Assembly: GCA_052273625.1 (NCBI GenBank)
Contig: DAVZHW010000001.1
Span: forward strand, 62,001 to 126,000
Origin: Fimenecus sp052273625
Lineage (GTDB): Bacteria; Bacillota; Clostridia; Oscillospirales; Acutalibacteraceae
DNA length: 64,000 bases
Direction: 5' to 3'
Each line of letters opens with the position of its first letter. The first letter of the stretch is position 1. Below, in pieces: positions 24,785 to 33,413 of the stretch. The position numbers and the translations under genes are program-made. Under the pieces are notes generated by a model, which did not search any database, was not told the DNA's origin, and saw nothing but the letters and a program-made list of their open reading frames with translations.

Positions 24785-26002
24785 ATGAAATTCAACGAAA
24801 ACTTTTTGAAAATCGAAAGCAGCTATCTTTTTTTGAACATTGCAAAAAAGGTTGAGGCTTATTCAAAGGCAAATCCCGACAAAGAGATTATAAGGCTCGG
24901 TATCGGTGATGTTACCCGTCCGATAGCACCTGCTTGCATTGACGCTATGCACAAGGCAGTTGATGAAATGTCAAAAGCGGAAACCTTCAGAGGATATCCG
25001 CCTGCATTCGGCTATGATTTCCTTTTGGACGCAATTAACGAAAATGATTACAAAGCTCACGGTGTAGAGCTTGACAATTCGGAAATCTTTGTTTCAGACG
25101 GTGCAAAGAGTGATACAGGCAACATAGGCGATATTTTCTCGCTTGACAATAAGGTTGCTATTTGCGACCCTGTTTATCCCGTATATGTTGACACTAACGT
25201 TATGTCAGGTCGTGCGGGTGAAAAGGACGCAGACGGTAAATGGTCAAATATTTATTATATGACTTGCCTTGCAGAAAATAATTTCTTGCCCGAGCTTCCT
25301 AAGGAAAAGGTTGATTTGATTTACCTTTGCTTCCCGAACAATCCTACGGGTATGGCAATTACAAAGGATGAACTTAAAAAGTGGGTTGATTATGCAAACG
25401 AGAACGGTGCGGTAATTCTTTATGACGCAGCTTATGAAGCATTTATCACAGAGGAAAATGTACCGCATACCATTTATGAAATTGAGGGTGCAAAGACCTG
25501 TGCCATTGAGTTCAAATCTTTCTCAAAAACGGCAGGCTTTACAGGTGTTCGTTGCGGTTATACAGTTGTACCGCATGAACTCAAAGTGAACGGTGTAGAA
25601 CTTAATTCAATGTGGGCACGCAGACAGGCAACAAAATTTAATGGTGTTTCTTATATAACACAGAGAGCCGCTGAGGCTGTTTATTCCGAGCAAGGTAAGA
25701 AAGAAATCAGAGAAACCATTGCTTATTATCAGAAAAACGCTAAAATAATATATGATGGCTTGAAGTCTTGCGGTTTTGAGGTTTACGGTGCTGTTAATTC
25801 GCCGTATATTTGGCTCAAAACTCCCGACGGTATGGGAAGCTGGGACTTCTTCGATTTTCTTCTTGATGAGTTGCAGGTTGTAGGCACTCCCGGTGAGGGC
25901 TTCGGACCCGCCGGCGAGGGATATTTCCGCCTTACTGCCTTCGGAACAACCGAAAACACAAAAAAGGCTGTTGAAAGAATAAGAAAGTATTTTGCGAAAT
26001 AA
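24785..26002 (+). CDS. dapL: LL-diaminopimelate aminotransferase
   Basis: A 405-residue class I/II PLP aminotransferase that makes LL-DAP directly from tetrahydrodipicolinate, bypassing acylated intermediates. The PLP lysine is Lys248 in SFSKTAGFTGVR. RLGIGDVTRPIAPACI and FPNNPTGMAITKDEL are DapL-typical. The start at 24785 is chosen for the aagga-type SD; an in-frame ATG at 24755 lies inside dapF. Pairing with dapF is functionally logical. Confidence 0.95.
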   Translation: MKFNENFLKIESSYLFLNIAKKVEAYSKANPDKEIIRLGIGDVTRPIAPACIDAMHKAVDEMSKAETFRGYPPAFGYDFLLDAINENDYKAHGVELDNSEIFVSDGAKSDTGNIGDIFSLDNKVAICDPVYPVYVDTNVMSGRAGEKDADGKWSNIYYMTCLAENNFLPELPKEKVDLIYLCFPNNPTGMAITKDELKKWVDYANENGAVILYDAAYEAFITEENVPHTIYEIEGAKTCAIEFKSFSKTAGFTGVRCGYTVVPHELKVNGVELNSMWARRQATKFNGVSYITQRAAEAVYSEQGKKEIRETIAYYQKNAKIIYDGLKSCGFEVYGAVNSPYIWLKTPDGMGSWDFFDFLLDELQVVGTPGEGFGPAGEGYFRLTAFGTTENTKKAVERIRKYFAK

Positions 26003-26016
26003 TGAGGGGTACTATA

Positions 26017-27447
26017 ATGAAAGATATCTACGAGAGTCCGCTTAATTCAAGATATTCAAGCAAGGAAATGAAATACATTTTCTCGCCTGATTTCAAGTTT
26101 AAGACTTGGAGAAAGCTTTGGATTGCTCTTGCTGAGAGTGAAAAGGAGCTCGGCTTGGATATTACCGACGAGCAGATTGCCGAGCTTAAAGAACACGCAG
26201 AAGACATCAATTATGAGGTTGCCGAGGCTGAGGAAAAGAAGGTTCGTCACGATGTAATGAGCCATGTTCACGCATACGGCGTACAGTGTCCGAAAGCAAA
26301 GGGAATTATCCATTGGGGCGCTACCTCCTGCTATGTCGGAGATAACACGGATGTTATCATAATGACAGAGGCGTTAAAACTTGTCAGGAAAAAGCTTGTC
26401 AACCTTATAAACGAGCTTTCGAAGTTCGCTATGGAATATAAGGATATGCCCTGCCTTGCATTTACTCATTTTCAGGCAGCTCAGCCGACAACCGTCGGAA
26501 AAAGAGCTTCGCTTTGGCTCAACGATTTAGTGCTTGACTTTGCACAGCTTGAGTTCCAGCTTTCACAGATGAAGCTTTTAGGCTCAAAGGGCACAACGGG
26601 CACACAGGCTTCGTTCGTTGAAATTTTTGACGGCGATTCCGAGAAAATCAAGGCTCTCGACAGGAAAATTGCAGAAAAAATGGGCTTTGAAAGCTGCTAT
26701 ATGGTGTCGGGACAGACCTATTCGAGAAAGCTCGATTACAATGTTTTGAGCGTGCTTTCGGAAATTGCTCAGTCGGCTTACAAGTTCTCGGGCGATATGA
26801 GACTGTTACAGCATAAAAAAGAGCTTGAAGAACCGTTTGAGAAAAATCAGATAGGCTCTTCCGCAATGGCATACAAGAGAAATCCGATGAGAAGCGAAAG
26901 AATTTCATCGCTTTCAAGATATGTAATCTGCGATACGCTCAACCCTGCAATTACAGCCGCTACACAGTGGTTTGAGAGAACACTTGACGACTCTGCGAAC
27001 AAGAGAATAAGCGTGCCCGAGGCATTCCTTGCGGTAGATGCGGTGCTTGAGCTTTATATCAACGTCGTTGACGGAATTGTTGTATATCCGAAGATGATTG
27101 AAAGACACCTAAACGAGGAGCTTCCGTTTATGGCAACCGAAAATATTATGATGGCTGCCGTTAAAAAAGGCGGAGACCGTCAGGAGCTTCACGAGAGAAT
27201 TCGTGTGCTTTCAATGGAGGCAGGCAAGGTTGTCAAGGTTGACGGCGGAGAAAACGATTTGGTTGACCGTATTGCGGCTGACAGTATGTTCTCGCTTACA
27301 AAGGAGGAAATCCTTGCCGAAATGAAGCCCGAAAAGTTTGTCGGCAGAGCACCCGAGCAGGTTGTCGAGTTTATCGACGCCGAGGTTAAGCCGATACTTG
27401 AAAAATACAAGGATGAATTGGGAATAAGCGTAGAGATAAATGTTTAA
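26017..27447 (+). CDS. purB: Adenylosuccinate lyase
   Basis: A 476-residue fumarase/aspartase-superfamily lyase acting twice in purine synthesis (SAICAR to AICAR; adenylosuccinate to AMP). The signature GSSAMAYKRNP is near 285-295 and TSCYVGDNTD near 105. The ATG at 26017 (MKDIYESPLNSRY) is preferred, with SD gaggg. The ATG at 26002, overlapping the dapL stop, has no SD. Confidence 0.96.
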   Translation: MKDIYESPLNSRYSSKEMKYIFSPDFKFKTWRKLWIALAESEKELGLDITDEQIAELKEHAEDINYEVAEAEEKKVRHDVMSHVHAYGVQCPKAKGIIHWGATSCYVGDNTDVIIMTEALKLVRKKLVNLINELSKFAMEYKDMPCLAFTHFQAAQPTTVGKRASLWLNDLVLDFAQLEFQLSQMKLLGSKGTTGTQASFVEIFDGDSEKIKALDRKIAEKMGFESCYMVSGQTYSRKLDYNVLSVLSEIAQSAYKFSGDMRLLQHKKELEEPFEKNQIGSSAMAYKRNPMRSERISSLSRYVICDTLNPAITAATQWFERTLDDSANKRISVPEAFLAVDAVLELYINVVDGIVVYPKMIERHLNEELPFMATENIMMAAVKKGGDRQELHERIRVLSMEAGKVVKVDGGENDLVDRIAADSMFSLTKEEILAEMKPEKFVGRAPEQVVEFIDAEVKPILEKYKDELGISVEINV

Positions 27448-27481
27448 AAAGTGACAAATATCTTAAAAAGAGGCTGATTTA

Positions 27482-28444
27482 TTGATTTACACCGGTGAAA
27501 AATGTCCTGTATGCGGTAAAAAATTTGTCGAGGGAGACGATATAGTCGTTTGTCCCGTTTGCGGAACTCCGCATCACAGAGATTGCTACAAGCTTCATAA
27601 TGCTTGCGCTAACGAAGGCTTACACGCTGAAAATTTTGAGTGGCAGCCCGAAGCGAAGGCCGAAGAGCCGAAAGCGTTTGAGGAGCACGAAAAAAACGGA
27701 GGAAAAATCGTTGTTTGTCCGAATTGCGGAAGAGAAAATCCGGCAGAGGAGCCGAACTGTCTTTATTGCTCTGCAAGACTTTATAATGTCGGAAATGCAA
27801 TTCCGCCGTTCCCGAATATGCCGTACGGGGCAAGAGTTGTTGAAATTTCGCCCGACGACACAATAGGCTCGCATAAAATTTCAGACGTTGCTTCGTATAT
27901 CAGAAACGGCGCAAGCAGATATATACCTAAATTTTATGCCGCTGAAAAGACGGGTAAAAAATTCACCTTCAACTGGGCGGCGTTTTTCTTCTCGCCCTAT
28001 TGGTTCTTTTTCAGAAAAATGAACATTATAGGCTTCGTGCTGCTGCTTGTTTCGCTGTTTGCAACGGGAGTTTGCACGACCCCGAGGTTTGTTGAAAGAA
28101 CGGAGGCTTATTATGCTTCTGCCGAGCAGTACCAAAGCGGAGAGCTCTCAGTTGAGGAAATGAGCGAGGTCAGCAAGGAGTTTATTAAAACGCCCGAGGT
28201 CATAGCTCTTGCGAGCGTTGAGCTTGCAATCAGGCTGTTTGGCGGAATTTTCGGCAACACATTCTATAAAAGGAAAATCGAAAAGGATTTGACCGATTTT
28301 AAGGCGGAGTCAAAAACCGACGAGGAATATCAGCTGCGGATTTTGAAACGAGGCGGTACTTCAATGGTAATGACGTCGCTTGGAGTTTTAGGATATTACT
28401 GTGCGGAACAGCTGTTGATTTCGTTTATCACAAGGGGGAGCTGA
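27482..28444 (+). CDS. RING/zinc-ribbon membrane protein, DUF2628-like
   Basis: A 320-residue protein with a TTG start (SD agagg). The N-terminus has a RING-like cluster: CPVCGKKF, CPVCGTPHHRDCYKLHNAC (about 8-42). A second zinc ribbon, CPNCGRE...CLYC, lies near 78-98. The region from 158 has FNWAAFFFSPYWFFFRKMNI and two to three hydrophobic segments, the DUF2628 pattern. Function is unknown. It lies 2 nt before galU, so the two are probably cotranscribed. Confidence 0.8.
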   Translation: MIYTGEKCPVCGKKFVEGDDIVVCPVCGTPHHRDCYKLHNACANEGLHAENFEWQPEAKAEEPKAFEEHEKNGGKIVVCPNCGRENPAEEPNCLYCSARLYNVGNAIPPFPNMPYGARVVEISPDDTIGSHKISDVASYIRNGASRYIPKFYAAEKTGKKFTFNWAAFFFSPYWFFFRKMNIIGFVLLLVSLFATGVCTTPRFVERTEAYYASAEQYQSGELSVEEMSEVSKEFIKTPEVIALASVELAIRLFGGIFGNTFYKRKIEKDLTDFKAESKTDEEYQLRILKRGGTSMVMTSLGVLGYYCAEQLLISFITRGS

Positions 28445-28446
28445 TT

Positions 28447-29328
28447 ATGAAAATCACAAAGGCGATTATTCCTGCGGCAGGTCTCGGAACAAGGGTTTTG
28501 CCCGCTTCAAAGTCTGTGCCGAAGGAAATGCTTAACATTGTTGACAAGCCTGCAATTCAGTATATTGTAGAAGAGGCTGTTGCAGCAGGAATTACGGACA
28601 TTCTTGTCATCACAAACAGAGGAAAAAGTGTAATTGAGGATCATTTTGACCACTCGTTTGAGCTTGAGGCATCACTCAAGGACAACCCGTCTAAAAAGAA
28701 AATTTATGACGATGTACTCAAGGCGTCAAGCCTTGCCAATATGTACTATATCAGGCAGAAGGAGACAAAGGGACTTGCCCATGCGATTTCGTGTGCGAGG
28801 AGCTTTATCGGCAACGAGCCGTTTGCAATTCTTTACGGCGACGACGTTATTGTGTCTCCCGAGGGTAAGCCTGTTATCGGTCAGCTTATCGACGCATATG
28901 ACAAGTACGGCGCAGGCTGCGTAGGCGTTAAGGAGGTACCGAGAAAGGACGTACCGAAGTACTGCTCTCTTGATGTAACTCCGATTGAAAATAACGTTAT
29001 GGCCGTTCATAATATTATCGAAAAGCCCACTCCCGAGGAGATTGTTTCTTGCTATTCGATTTTGGGCAGAGTTGTTATGCCGCCCGAAATTTTCGATTTG
29101 ATTGAGCAGACTCCGCCCGACAAGAAAAGCGGCGAGGTTTACTTTACGGACTCAATGCTTATGCTTGCACGTCAGGAAAAGCTCAACGCTGTTGACTTTG
29201 ACGGCATCCGTTATGATATGGGCAACAAGCTCGGTATTATGAAGGCTAACTGTGAGGTTGCGCTCAATCATGATGAAATCGGCGAGGAATTCAAGGCTTA
29301 TCTCAAAGAGCTTGTCAAGACATTCTAA
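28447..29328 (+). CDS. galU: UTP-glucose-1-phosphate uridylyltransferase
   Basis: A 293-residue nucleotidyltransferase making UDP-glucose. The nucleotide loop is intact: AIIPAAGLGTRVLPASKSVPK at the N-terminus, later YGDDVIVSP, IIEKPTPEE and GEVYFTDSM. Start and length are standard. The gene ends before a strong terminator. It is a useful contrast with the disrupted loop of glmU in this window. Confidence 0.96.
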   Translation: MKITKAIIPAAGLGTRVLPASKSVPKEMLNIVDKPAIQYIVEEAVAAGITDILVITNRGKSVIEDHFDHSFELEASLKDNPSKKKIYDDVLKASSLANMYYIRQKETKGLAHAISCARSFIGNEPFAILYGDDVIVSPEGKPVIGQLIDAYDKYGAGCVGVKEVPRKDVPKYCSLDVTPIENNVMAVHNIIEKPTPEEIVSCYSILGRVVMPPEIFDLIEQTPPDKKSGEVYFTDSMLMLARQEKLNAVDFDGIRYDMGNKLGIMKANCEVALNHDEIGEEFKAYLKELVKTF

Positions 29329-29346
29329 AAGAAAATAAACATATTT

Positions 29347-29375
29347 AAGGACACGGTTTTTCCGTGTCCTTTTTT
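29347..29375 (+). terminator. Intrinsic terminator after galU
   Basis: A perfect 10-bp stem AAGGACACGG/CCGTGTCCTT (29347-29356, 29362-29371) with a 5-nt T loop and a T-tract. Confidence 0.92.
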
Positions 29376-29441
29376 GTCGAAAAACGGCGTATTATAGCAT
29401 TAAAAAAGTACAAATAATGGTACTATTCGTAACAATTATGT

Positions 29442-29470
29442 TTGATTTTACAGCTGTATATCACTATAAT
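29442..29470 (+). promoter_or_regulatory. Sigma-A promoter of the 84-aa small gene
   Basis: TTGATT (29442-29447), 17-bp spacer, TATAAT (29465-29470), about 35 bp upstream of the start codon. Confidence 0.75.
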
Positions 29471-29505
29471 CAGGGATAGAAAATGTTACGAAAGGACACA
29501 ATTTA

Positions 29506-29760
29506 ATGACGCTGAATGAACTTGCAAAAGCTTACAGAGAAGACGAGAAGAGGCTTGAAAAGCAAATCGCAGCATTGCGAGAGAGATCAAAAAATTACAC
29601 GGGCGCACAGAAGCACAACGCCAACAGACACCTGCTCTGTCTTTACGAAATGAAAAGAGAGGTGATCAATACGGCGAAAACGCTCGAAAATTATTACAAG
29701 GATAAGTCGCAAACAAGACTATATCATAAAAAAAGCGACATTTTACACCCCCAATCTTAA
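29506..29760 (+). CDS. Small charged helical protein, function unknown
   Basis: An 84-residue protein not recognised. It is highly charged and looks helical, probably coiled-coil over residues 5-65 (LAKAYREDEKRLEKQIAALR; later LYEMKREVINTAKTLENYYK). There is no signal peptide, Cys cluster or membrane segment. It is supported by its own promoter (29442), a good SD (aaagga) 10 nt before the ATG, and isolation between a terminator and the next promoter. Confidence 0.7.
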   Translation: MTLNELAKAYREDEKRLEKQIAALRERSKNYTGAQKHNANRHLLCLYEMKREVINTAKTLENYYKDKSQTRLYHKKSDILHPQS

Positions 29761-29768
29761 TTTTTCTA

Positions 29769-29797
29769 TTGATAAATTCATAACAAAAATGTATAAT
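29769..29797 (+). promoter_or_regulatory. Sigma-A promoter of the NifU-like/GGGtGRT operon
   Basis: TTGATA (29769-29774), 17-bp spacer, TATAAT (29792-29797). It begins 9 bp after the upstream stop codon. Confidence 0.8.
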
Positions 29798-29803
29798 ACT
29801 ATC

Positions 29804-29917
29804 GTACATCTCCGTAAAGTAAACGGATGCGATATGTATATGCGGAATTGCTTTGGGGCAGACTGCTTATTGTATGCCGTCTCTTTATGGTAAAACAGGA
29901 AAGGAGTTCATGTTACA
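29804..29917 (+). promoter_or_regulatory. Candidate structured leader of the NifU-like/GGGtGRT operon
   Basis: About 115 nt lie between the predicted transcription start and the ATG at 29918. It can form TCCGT/ACGGA and an AGACTGC/GCCGTCT hairpin (one mismatch) before the SD (aaaggag). A four-codon ORF (ATG TTA CAA TGA) overlaps the true start codon. No known riboswitch consensus was recognised. Confidence 0.35.
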
Positions 29918-30613
29918 ATGATTAACTATTCACATGAAGTTGAAACAATGTGCTGTGTTGCTAAAGGACCGCACCATGATCCCGCTCCCATCCCCGAAGA
30001 AGGCAAATGGGTAGCTGCAAAGCAGATTACAGACATTTCAGGTTACACACACGGTATCGGTTGGTGTGCACCTCAGCAGGGCTGCTGCAAGCTCTCACTT
30101 AACGTTAAAAACGGAATTATCGAGGAGGCTCTTGTTGAGACTGTCGGTTGCTCGGGTATGACTCACTCGGCAGCAATGGCAGCGGAAATTCTTCCGGGCA
30201 AGACTGTTCTTGAGGCTCTTAATACAGACCTTGTTTGTGACGCTATCAATACAGCAATGAGAGAGTTGTTTTTGCAGATCGTTTACGGTCGTACACAGTC
30301 TGCTTTCTCTGACGACGGACTTGTTATCGGCGCAGGTATGGAGGATCTCGGTAAGGGCTTCCGTTCAATGGTCGGCACAATGTACGGCACAAAGGCTAAG
30401 GGCGTTCGTTATCTTGAAATGACAGAGGGCTATTGTACAAGAATGGCTCTTGATGAGAACGACGAGGTTATCGGCTATGAGTTCGTTTCACTCGGCAAGA
30501 TGACAGACTTCATCAAGCAGGGTATGGAGCCTAACGAAGCATATAAGAAATCAATCGGAACTTACGGCAGATTTGATGAGGCTGCTAAGTATATCGATCC
30601 GAGAAAAGAATAA
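29918..30613 (+). CDS. NifU-like iron-sulfur scaffold-type protein
   Basis: A 231-residue protein related to the NifU/IscU N-terminal domain. Candidate ligand cysteines are Cys12-13, Cys50, Cys56-57 and Cys78 (in ETVGCSGMTHS), plus one in EGYCTRM. It is longer than an IscU scaffold (about 125-150 residues) and probably specialised. No SufS/IscS, SufB or other assembly gene is nearby. It is followed 18 nt later by the GGGtGRT gene. I infer a dedicated two-protein unit rather than general cluster assembly. Confidence 0.82.
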   Translation: MINYSHEVETMCCVAKGPHHDPAPIPEEGKWVAAKQITDISGYTHGIGWCAPQQGCCKLSLNVKNGIIEEALVETVGCSGMTHSAAMAAEILPGKTVLEALNTDLVCDAINTAMRELFLQIVYGRTQSAFSDDGLVIGAGMEDLGKGFRSMVGTMYGTKAKGVRYLEMTEGYCTRMALDENDEVIGYEFVSLGKMTDFIKQGMEPNEAYKKSIGTYGRFDEAAKYIDPRKE

Positions 30614-30631
30614 GAGAGGGAGGATTTAACA

Positions 30632-31633
30632 ATGGCACAGTTTGAAGGTTACGAAAGACGTGAGGCTAAAATCCTCGCAACTCTTAAAGAATATGGCATT
30701 TCGTCAATCGACGAGTGTAAAGAAATTTGCGCAGAAAAAGGCATTGACCCCTATACAATCGTACAGGAAACACAGCCTATCTGCTTTGAGAACGCTAAGT
30801 GGGCTTACACCGTAGGTGCTGCAATCGCTATTAAGTCAGGCTGCACAAAGGCTGCTGATGCGGCTGCTGCTATCGGTATCGGCCTCCAGAGCTTCTGCAT
30901 CCCCGGTTCTGTTGCTGAAAACCGTAAGGTTGGTCTCGGTCACGGAAACCTCGGTAAGATGCTCCTTTCCGAAGAGACAGAGTGCTTCTGCTTCCTTGCA
31001 GGACACGAGAGCTTTGCTGCTGCTGAGGGCGCAATCAAAATCGCTCTTAACGCAAACAAGGTTCGTCAGAAAAACCTCAGAGTTATCTTGAATGGTCTTG
31101 GTAAGGACGCTGCTTACATCATTTCAAGAATCAACGGCTTCACATATTGTGAAACGGAGTTTGATCCCTACTCGGAAACCGTTAAGGTTACAGAGCAGAG
31201 AGCATTCTCAAACGGTCCGAGAGCTGATGTTAAGTGCTACGGCGCTGACAACGTTCCCGAGGGCGTTGCTATCATGAAGCTTGAAAATGTCGGCGTTTCA
31301 ATCACAGGTAACTCAACCAACCCGACAAGATTCCAGCATCCCGTTGCAGGCACTTACAAAAAGTGGTGCGTTGAAAACGGTGTTAAGTATTTCTCGGTTG
31401 CATCGGGCGGCGGCACAGGCCGTACACTTCACCCCGACAATATGGCAGCAGGCCCCTCTTCTTACGGAATGACCGACACAATGGGAAGAATGCACTCGGA
31501 CGCTCAGTTCGCAGGCTCATCTTCTGTTCCGGCTCACGTTGAAATGATGGGACTTATCGGTATGGGTAACAACCCGATGGTTGGTGCTACCGTTGCAGTT
31601 GCAGTTGCAGTTGAAGAAGCAATGAAAGCATAA
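30632..31633 (+). CDS. GGGtGRT-family protein (unknown function)
   Basis: A 333-residue member of the family named for its motif, here SGGGTGRTLHP with GGGTGRT at 259-265. Other conserved-looking blocks are LGHGNLGKMLL, FLAGHESFAAAEGAIKIALN and the glycine-rich end MGLIGMGNNPMVGATVAVAV. It is cytoplasmic with no signal peptide. The biochemical activity of the family is not established. It is paired with a NifU-like protein under one promoter. The SD (gggagga) is strong, and codon use looks like that of highly expressed neighbours. Confidence 0.88.
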   Translation: MAQFEGYERREAKILATLKEYGISSIDECKEICAEKGIDPYTIVQETQPICFENAKWAYTVGAAIAIKSGCTKAADAAAAIGIGLQSFCIPGSVAENRKVGLGHGNLGKMLLSEETECFCFLAGHESFAAAEGAIKIALNANKVRQKNLRVILNGLGKDAAYIISRINGFTYCETEFDPYSETVKVTEQRAFSNGPRADVKCYGADNVPEGVAIMKLENVGVSITGNSTNPTRFQHPVAGTYKKWCVENGVKYFSVASGGGTGRTLHPDNMAAGPSSYGMTDTMGRMHSDAQFAGSSSVPAHVEMMGLIGMGNNPMVGATVAVAVAVEEAMKA

Positions 31634-31649
31634 TTATAAATGATATAAT

Positions 31650-31678
31650 TAAGGCACCTTCATTTCGGAGGTGCCTTA
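31650..31678 (+). terminator. Hairpin after the GGGtGRT gene
   Basis: A perfect 10-bp stem TAAGGCACCT/AGGTGCCTTA (31650-31659, 31669-31678). The downstream tail is TATATTTGG, not a clean T-tract, so termination may be partial. Confidence 0.6.
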
Positions 31679-31699
31679 TATATTTGGAAATCGAGTGCC

Positions 31700-31728
31700 T
31701 TGAAAAACTTAAAGGTATATGATATGAT
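31700..31728 (+). promoter_or_regulatory. Sigma-A promoter of the membrane protein at 31748
   Basis: TTGAAA (31700-31705), 17-bp spacer, TATGAT (31723-31728). It excludes the longer in-frame start at 31700. Confidence 0.7.
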
Positions 31729-31747
31729 TTACCAAAGGAGAGATTTT

Positions 31748-32521
31748 ATGAGAAAATCATATTCGGATACGGCAGGAAGGCTTGTGCTTTTAAGCTGCTT
31801 TTTCAGCGTATTGACGATAATTATGTATACACTTCAGACAAGCTCGGGAATCGGAGCTCTGACAAAACTTCTGTTTATTATAATAAGCGCTGTTCCCGTT
31901 GCTTTGACCTTGCTGCTGTTGGCTCTTGGCACGATTAAGAAAAACAAGCTTTTGCTGTGTCTGTATTTTTCGTTGGACGGAATTTTACAGGTTTATAATT
32001 TCTTTAAACAAATTAACGCACGGGGCGGCTTTGAAAAGCTTGCTAATTTAGAGATGATACCGCTTTATCTGTCGAATTTTTTGTATGACGCTGCGCTACT
32101 GTGCTTAGTCTTTTTTGCGTTTAAGGGCAAAGAACGGGCGAAGCCTGCGACGGCGATAATGCTTTTGTGCGGTGCGGCAAAGCTTTCACAGCTTGCCTTG
32201 ATTGCCGCTTTTTCGTCGGCGTCAACAGCGTTTGTTTTGATGAAATGTATAAGCTGTGCGGCTTTGGCAATAAGCTATATTTTGATAGGCATAGGCATTA
32301 AAACAAAAAGTAAAAAGCTGATTTGGTGCAGCGTTGCGGCAGCGGCGGTAAGTACGGTTCTTGAGGCAATTTTAACGCCAAGGGGAGCTGCTTGCGGCGT
32401 TACCTCAACGGTTTCGTTAATTCTTTTGAACGTAGGAACGGCAATGCTTATAATTTATATGCAAGGACAGCTCGGCTTGCCGCCAAAAGCGAAGAAGAAT
32501 GTATCCAAAAAACGCAAATAA
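31748..32521 (+). CDS. Multi-pass membrane protein, unknown function
   Basis: A 257-residue hydrophobic protein with about seven to eight predicted membrane helices and a basic C-terminal tail (KAKKNVSKKRK). No family was recognised. The start at 31748 (MRKSYSDTAGRLVLLSCFF) is fixed by SD aaaggag and the promoter at 31700. It ends at a bidirectional terminator facing the convergent operon. Confidence 0.75.
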   Translation: MRKSYSDTAGRLVLLSCFFSVLTIIMYTLQTSSGIGALTKLLFIIISAVPVALTLLLLALGTIKKNKLLLCLYFSLDGILQVYNFFKQINARGGFEKLANLEMIPLYLSNFLYDAALLCLVFFAFKGKERAKPATAIMLLCGAAKLSQLALIAAFSSASTAFVLMKCISCAALAISYILIGIGIKTKSKKLIWCSVAAAAVSTVLEAILTPRGAACGVTSTVSLILLNVGTAMLIIYMQGQLGLPPKAKKNVSKKRK

Positions 32522-32526
32522 ACATT

Positions 32527-32558
32527 AAAAAGGGCAGCTCATTGGCTGCCCTTTTTAT
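32527..32558. terminator. Bidirectional terminator at 32.5 kb
   Basis: A perfect 12-bp stem AAAAAGGGCAGC/GCTGCCCTTTTT (32527-32538, 32545-32556) with a 6-nt loop and T-runs on both strands. It serves the rightward membrane gene and the leftward small gene, whose TGA lies in the loop. Confidence 0.9.
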
Positions 32559-32757
32559 TATGATTTTTACGCTGTCGGGCTTGTTCGACTTCAGATAACC
32601 CTTGCGATATTGCGGGGAAAGCATTATCGGTGTCAGCGGTCGGCTGAATTTCATATGTGCCGTACTTATTCAACATTCCGTAAGCGGATTTCGGATTGCC
32701 CTGTATATTTGCCGTGCTCTCATCAAGCCTTTTATGCAAAGTGCGTTTCTTTTTCAT
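32539..32757 (-). CDS. 72-aa basic protein at the end of the GDPD-WalJ-RlmH-PIN operon
   Basis: A 72-residue protein not recognised. It has a basic N-terminus (MKKKRTLHKRLDES), a central YGTYEIQPTADTDNAFPAIS and a basic C-terminus (RQRKNHNKKG). It is supported by a good SD (gggtga, 6 nt spacing), its place 51 nt behind the PIN-like gene in the same direction, and a matching terminator. Its stop codon falls in the terminator loop. Confidence 0.7.
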   Translation of the reverse strand: MKKKRTLHKRLDESTANIQGNPKSAYGMLNKYGTYEIQPTADTDNAFPAISQGLSEVEQARQRKNHNKKGSQ

Positions 32758-32808
32758 TTAATCACCCGTAATATTTTTTCACATGATGATTAAATTATGC
32801 GCTTTTGC

Positions 32809-33396
32809 TTATTTTTCGCCCTTTAACAGCGGTTTGATTTTTGAAAAATATGCGTTGCCGTCCGTTTCGCCGAATTTTTTAACAAGGGCGTTGTGTATGC
32901 CCTCTTTTGTCTTACAGGTTATTGTAATTTTTGCTATCGTCTTTGAAATGGTGCGGTCGCCGATTATTTCAAGAACGCTGTTTTCGGTCTTTTCGATTTC
33001 CTCTAAATTGTCACCCTCGCAAATCGCACGAATTTGCTTTACAGAGTAACCGCGGTTGCACCAATATTGGCAAACAAACGAAAAACCCTGATCCTTTGAA
33101 ACGATATAATAAGTGGTTTTCTTATCGTTATACTTGCCCATTAAATAGCCTATATAGGTGTCAAGCTGAGCGTCGAGAGCGTCATGGAAAATCTTATCCG
33201 TGCCGGTTATTTTCACGTTTGCTTCCTTGAAAACGGTTTTTGCTGCGGACTTTTGGATTTTCTCAACCGCCTTGATGTCAATTTTCGGTGCGTTTGTGCT
33301 GAAAAACACAACGACAACGTCGGTATCCAAAAGTTTTTCGATACCGTTTAAGCCTGCAACGGATGTGTTTTCATAGTCAATAACATAAATGCTCAT
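32809..33396 (-). CDS. PIN-like domain protein
   Basis: A 195-residue protein with a PIN/NYN-like layout: YVIDYENTSVAGLNGI (acidic start after beta-1), a middle KITGTDKIFHDALDAQLDTY with conserved acidic residues, and VSKDQGFSFVC, where Asp would complete the metal site. PIN-fold proteins are usually Mg2+-dependent RNases. The C-terminal 50 residues may be a separate helical domain. The SD is gaggtgg. It follows rlmH by 17 nt, suggesting an RNA-related role (inference). Confidence 0.8.
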   Translation of the reverse strand: MSIYVIDYENTSVAGLNGIEKLLDTDVVVVFFSTNAPKIDIKAVEKIQKSAAKTVFKEANVKITGTDKIFHDALDAQLDTYIGYLMGKYNDKKTTYYIVSKDQGFSFVCQYWCNRGYSVKQIRAICEGDNLEEIEKTENSVLEIIGDRTISKTIAKITITCKTKEGIHNALVKKFGETDGNAYFSKIKPLLKGEK

Positions 33397-33413
33397 TTTG
33401 CCACCTCAAAAAA

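Noticed and set aside
29910..29921. ATG TTA CAA TGA as a regulatory upstream ORF
   Set aside because: Only three sense codons overlapping the true start, and 3 nt from the SD. Mentioned with the leader but not called as a gene.
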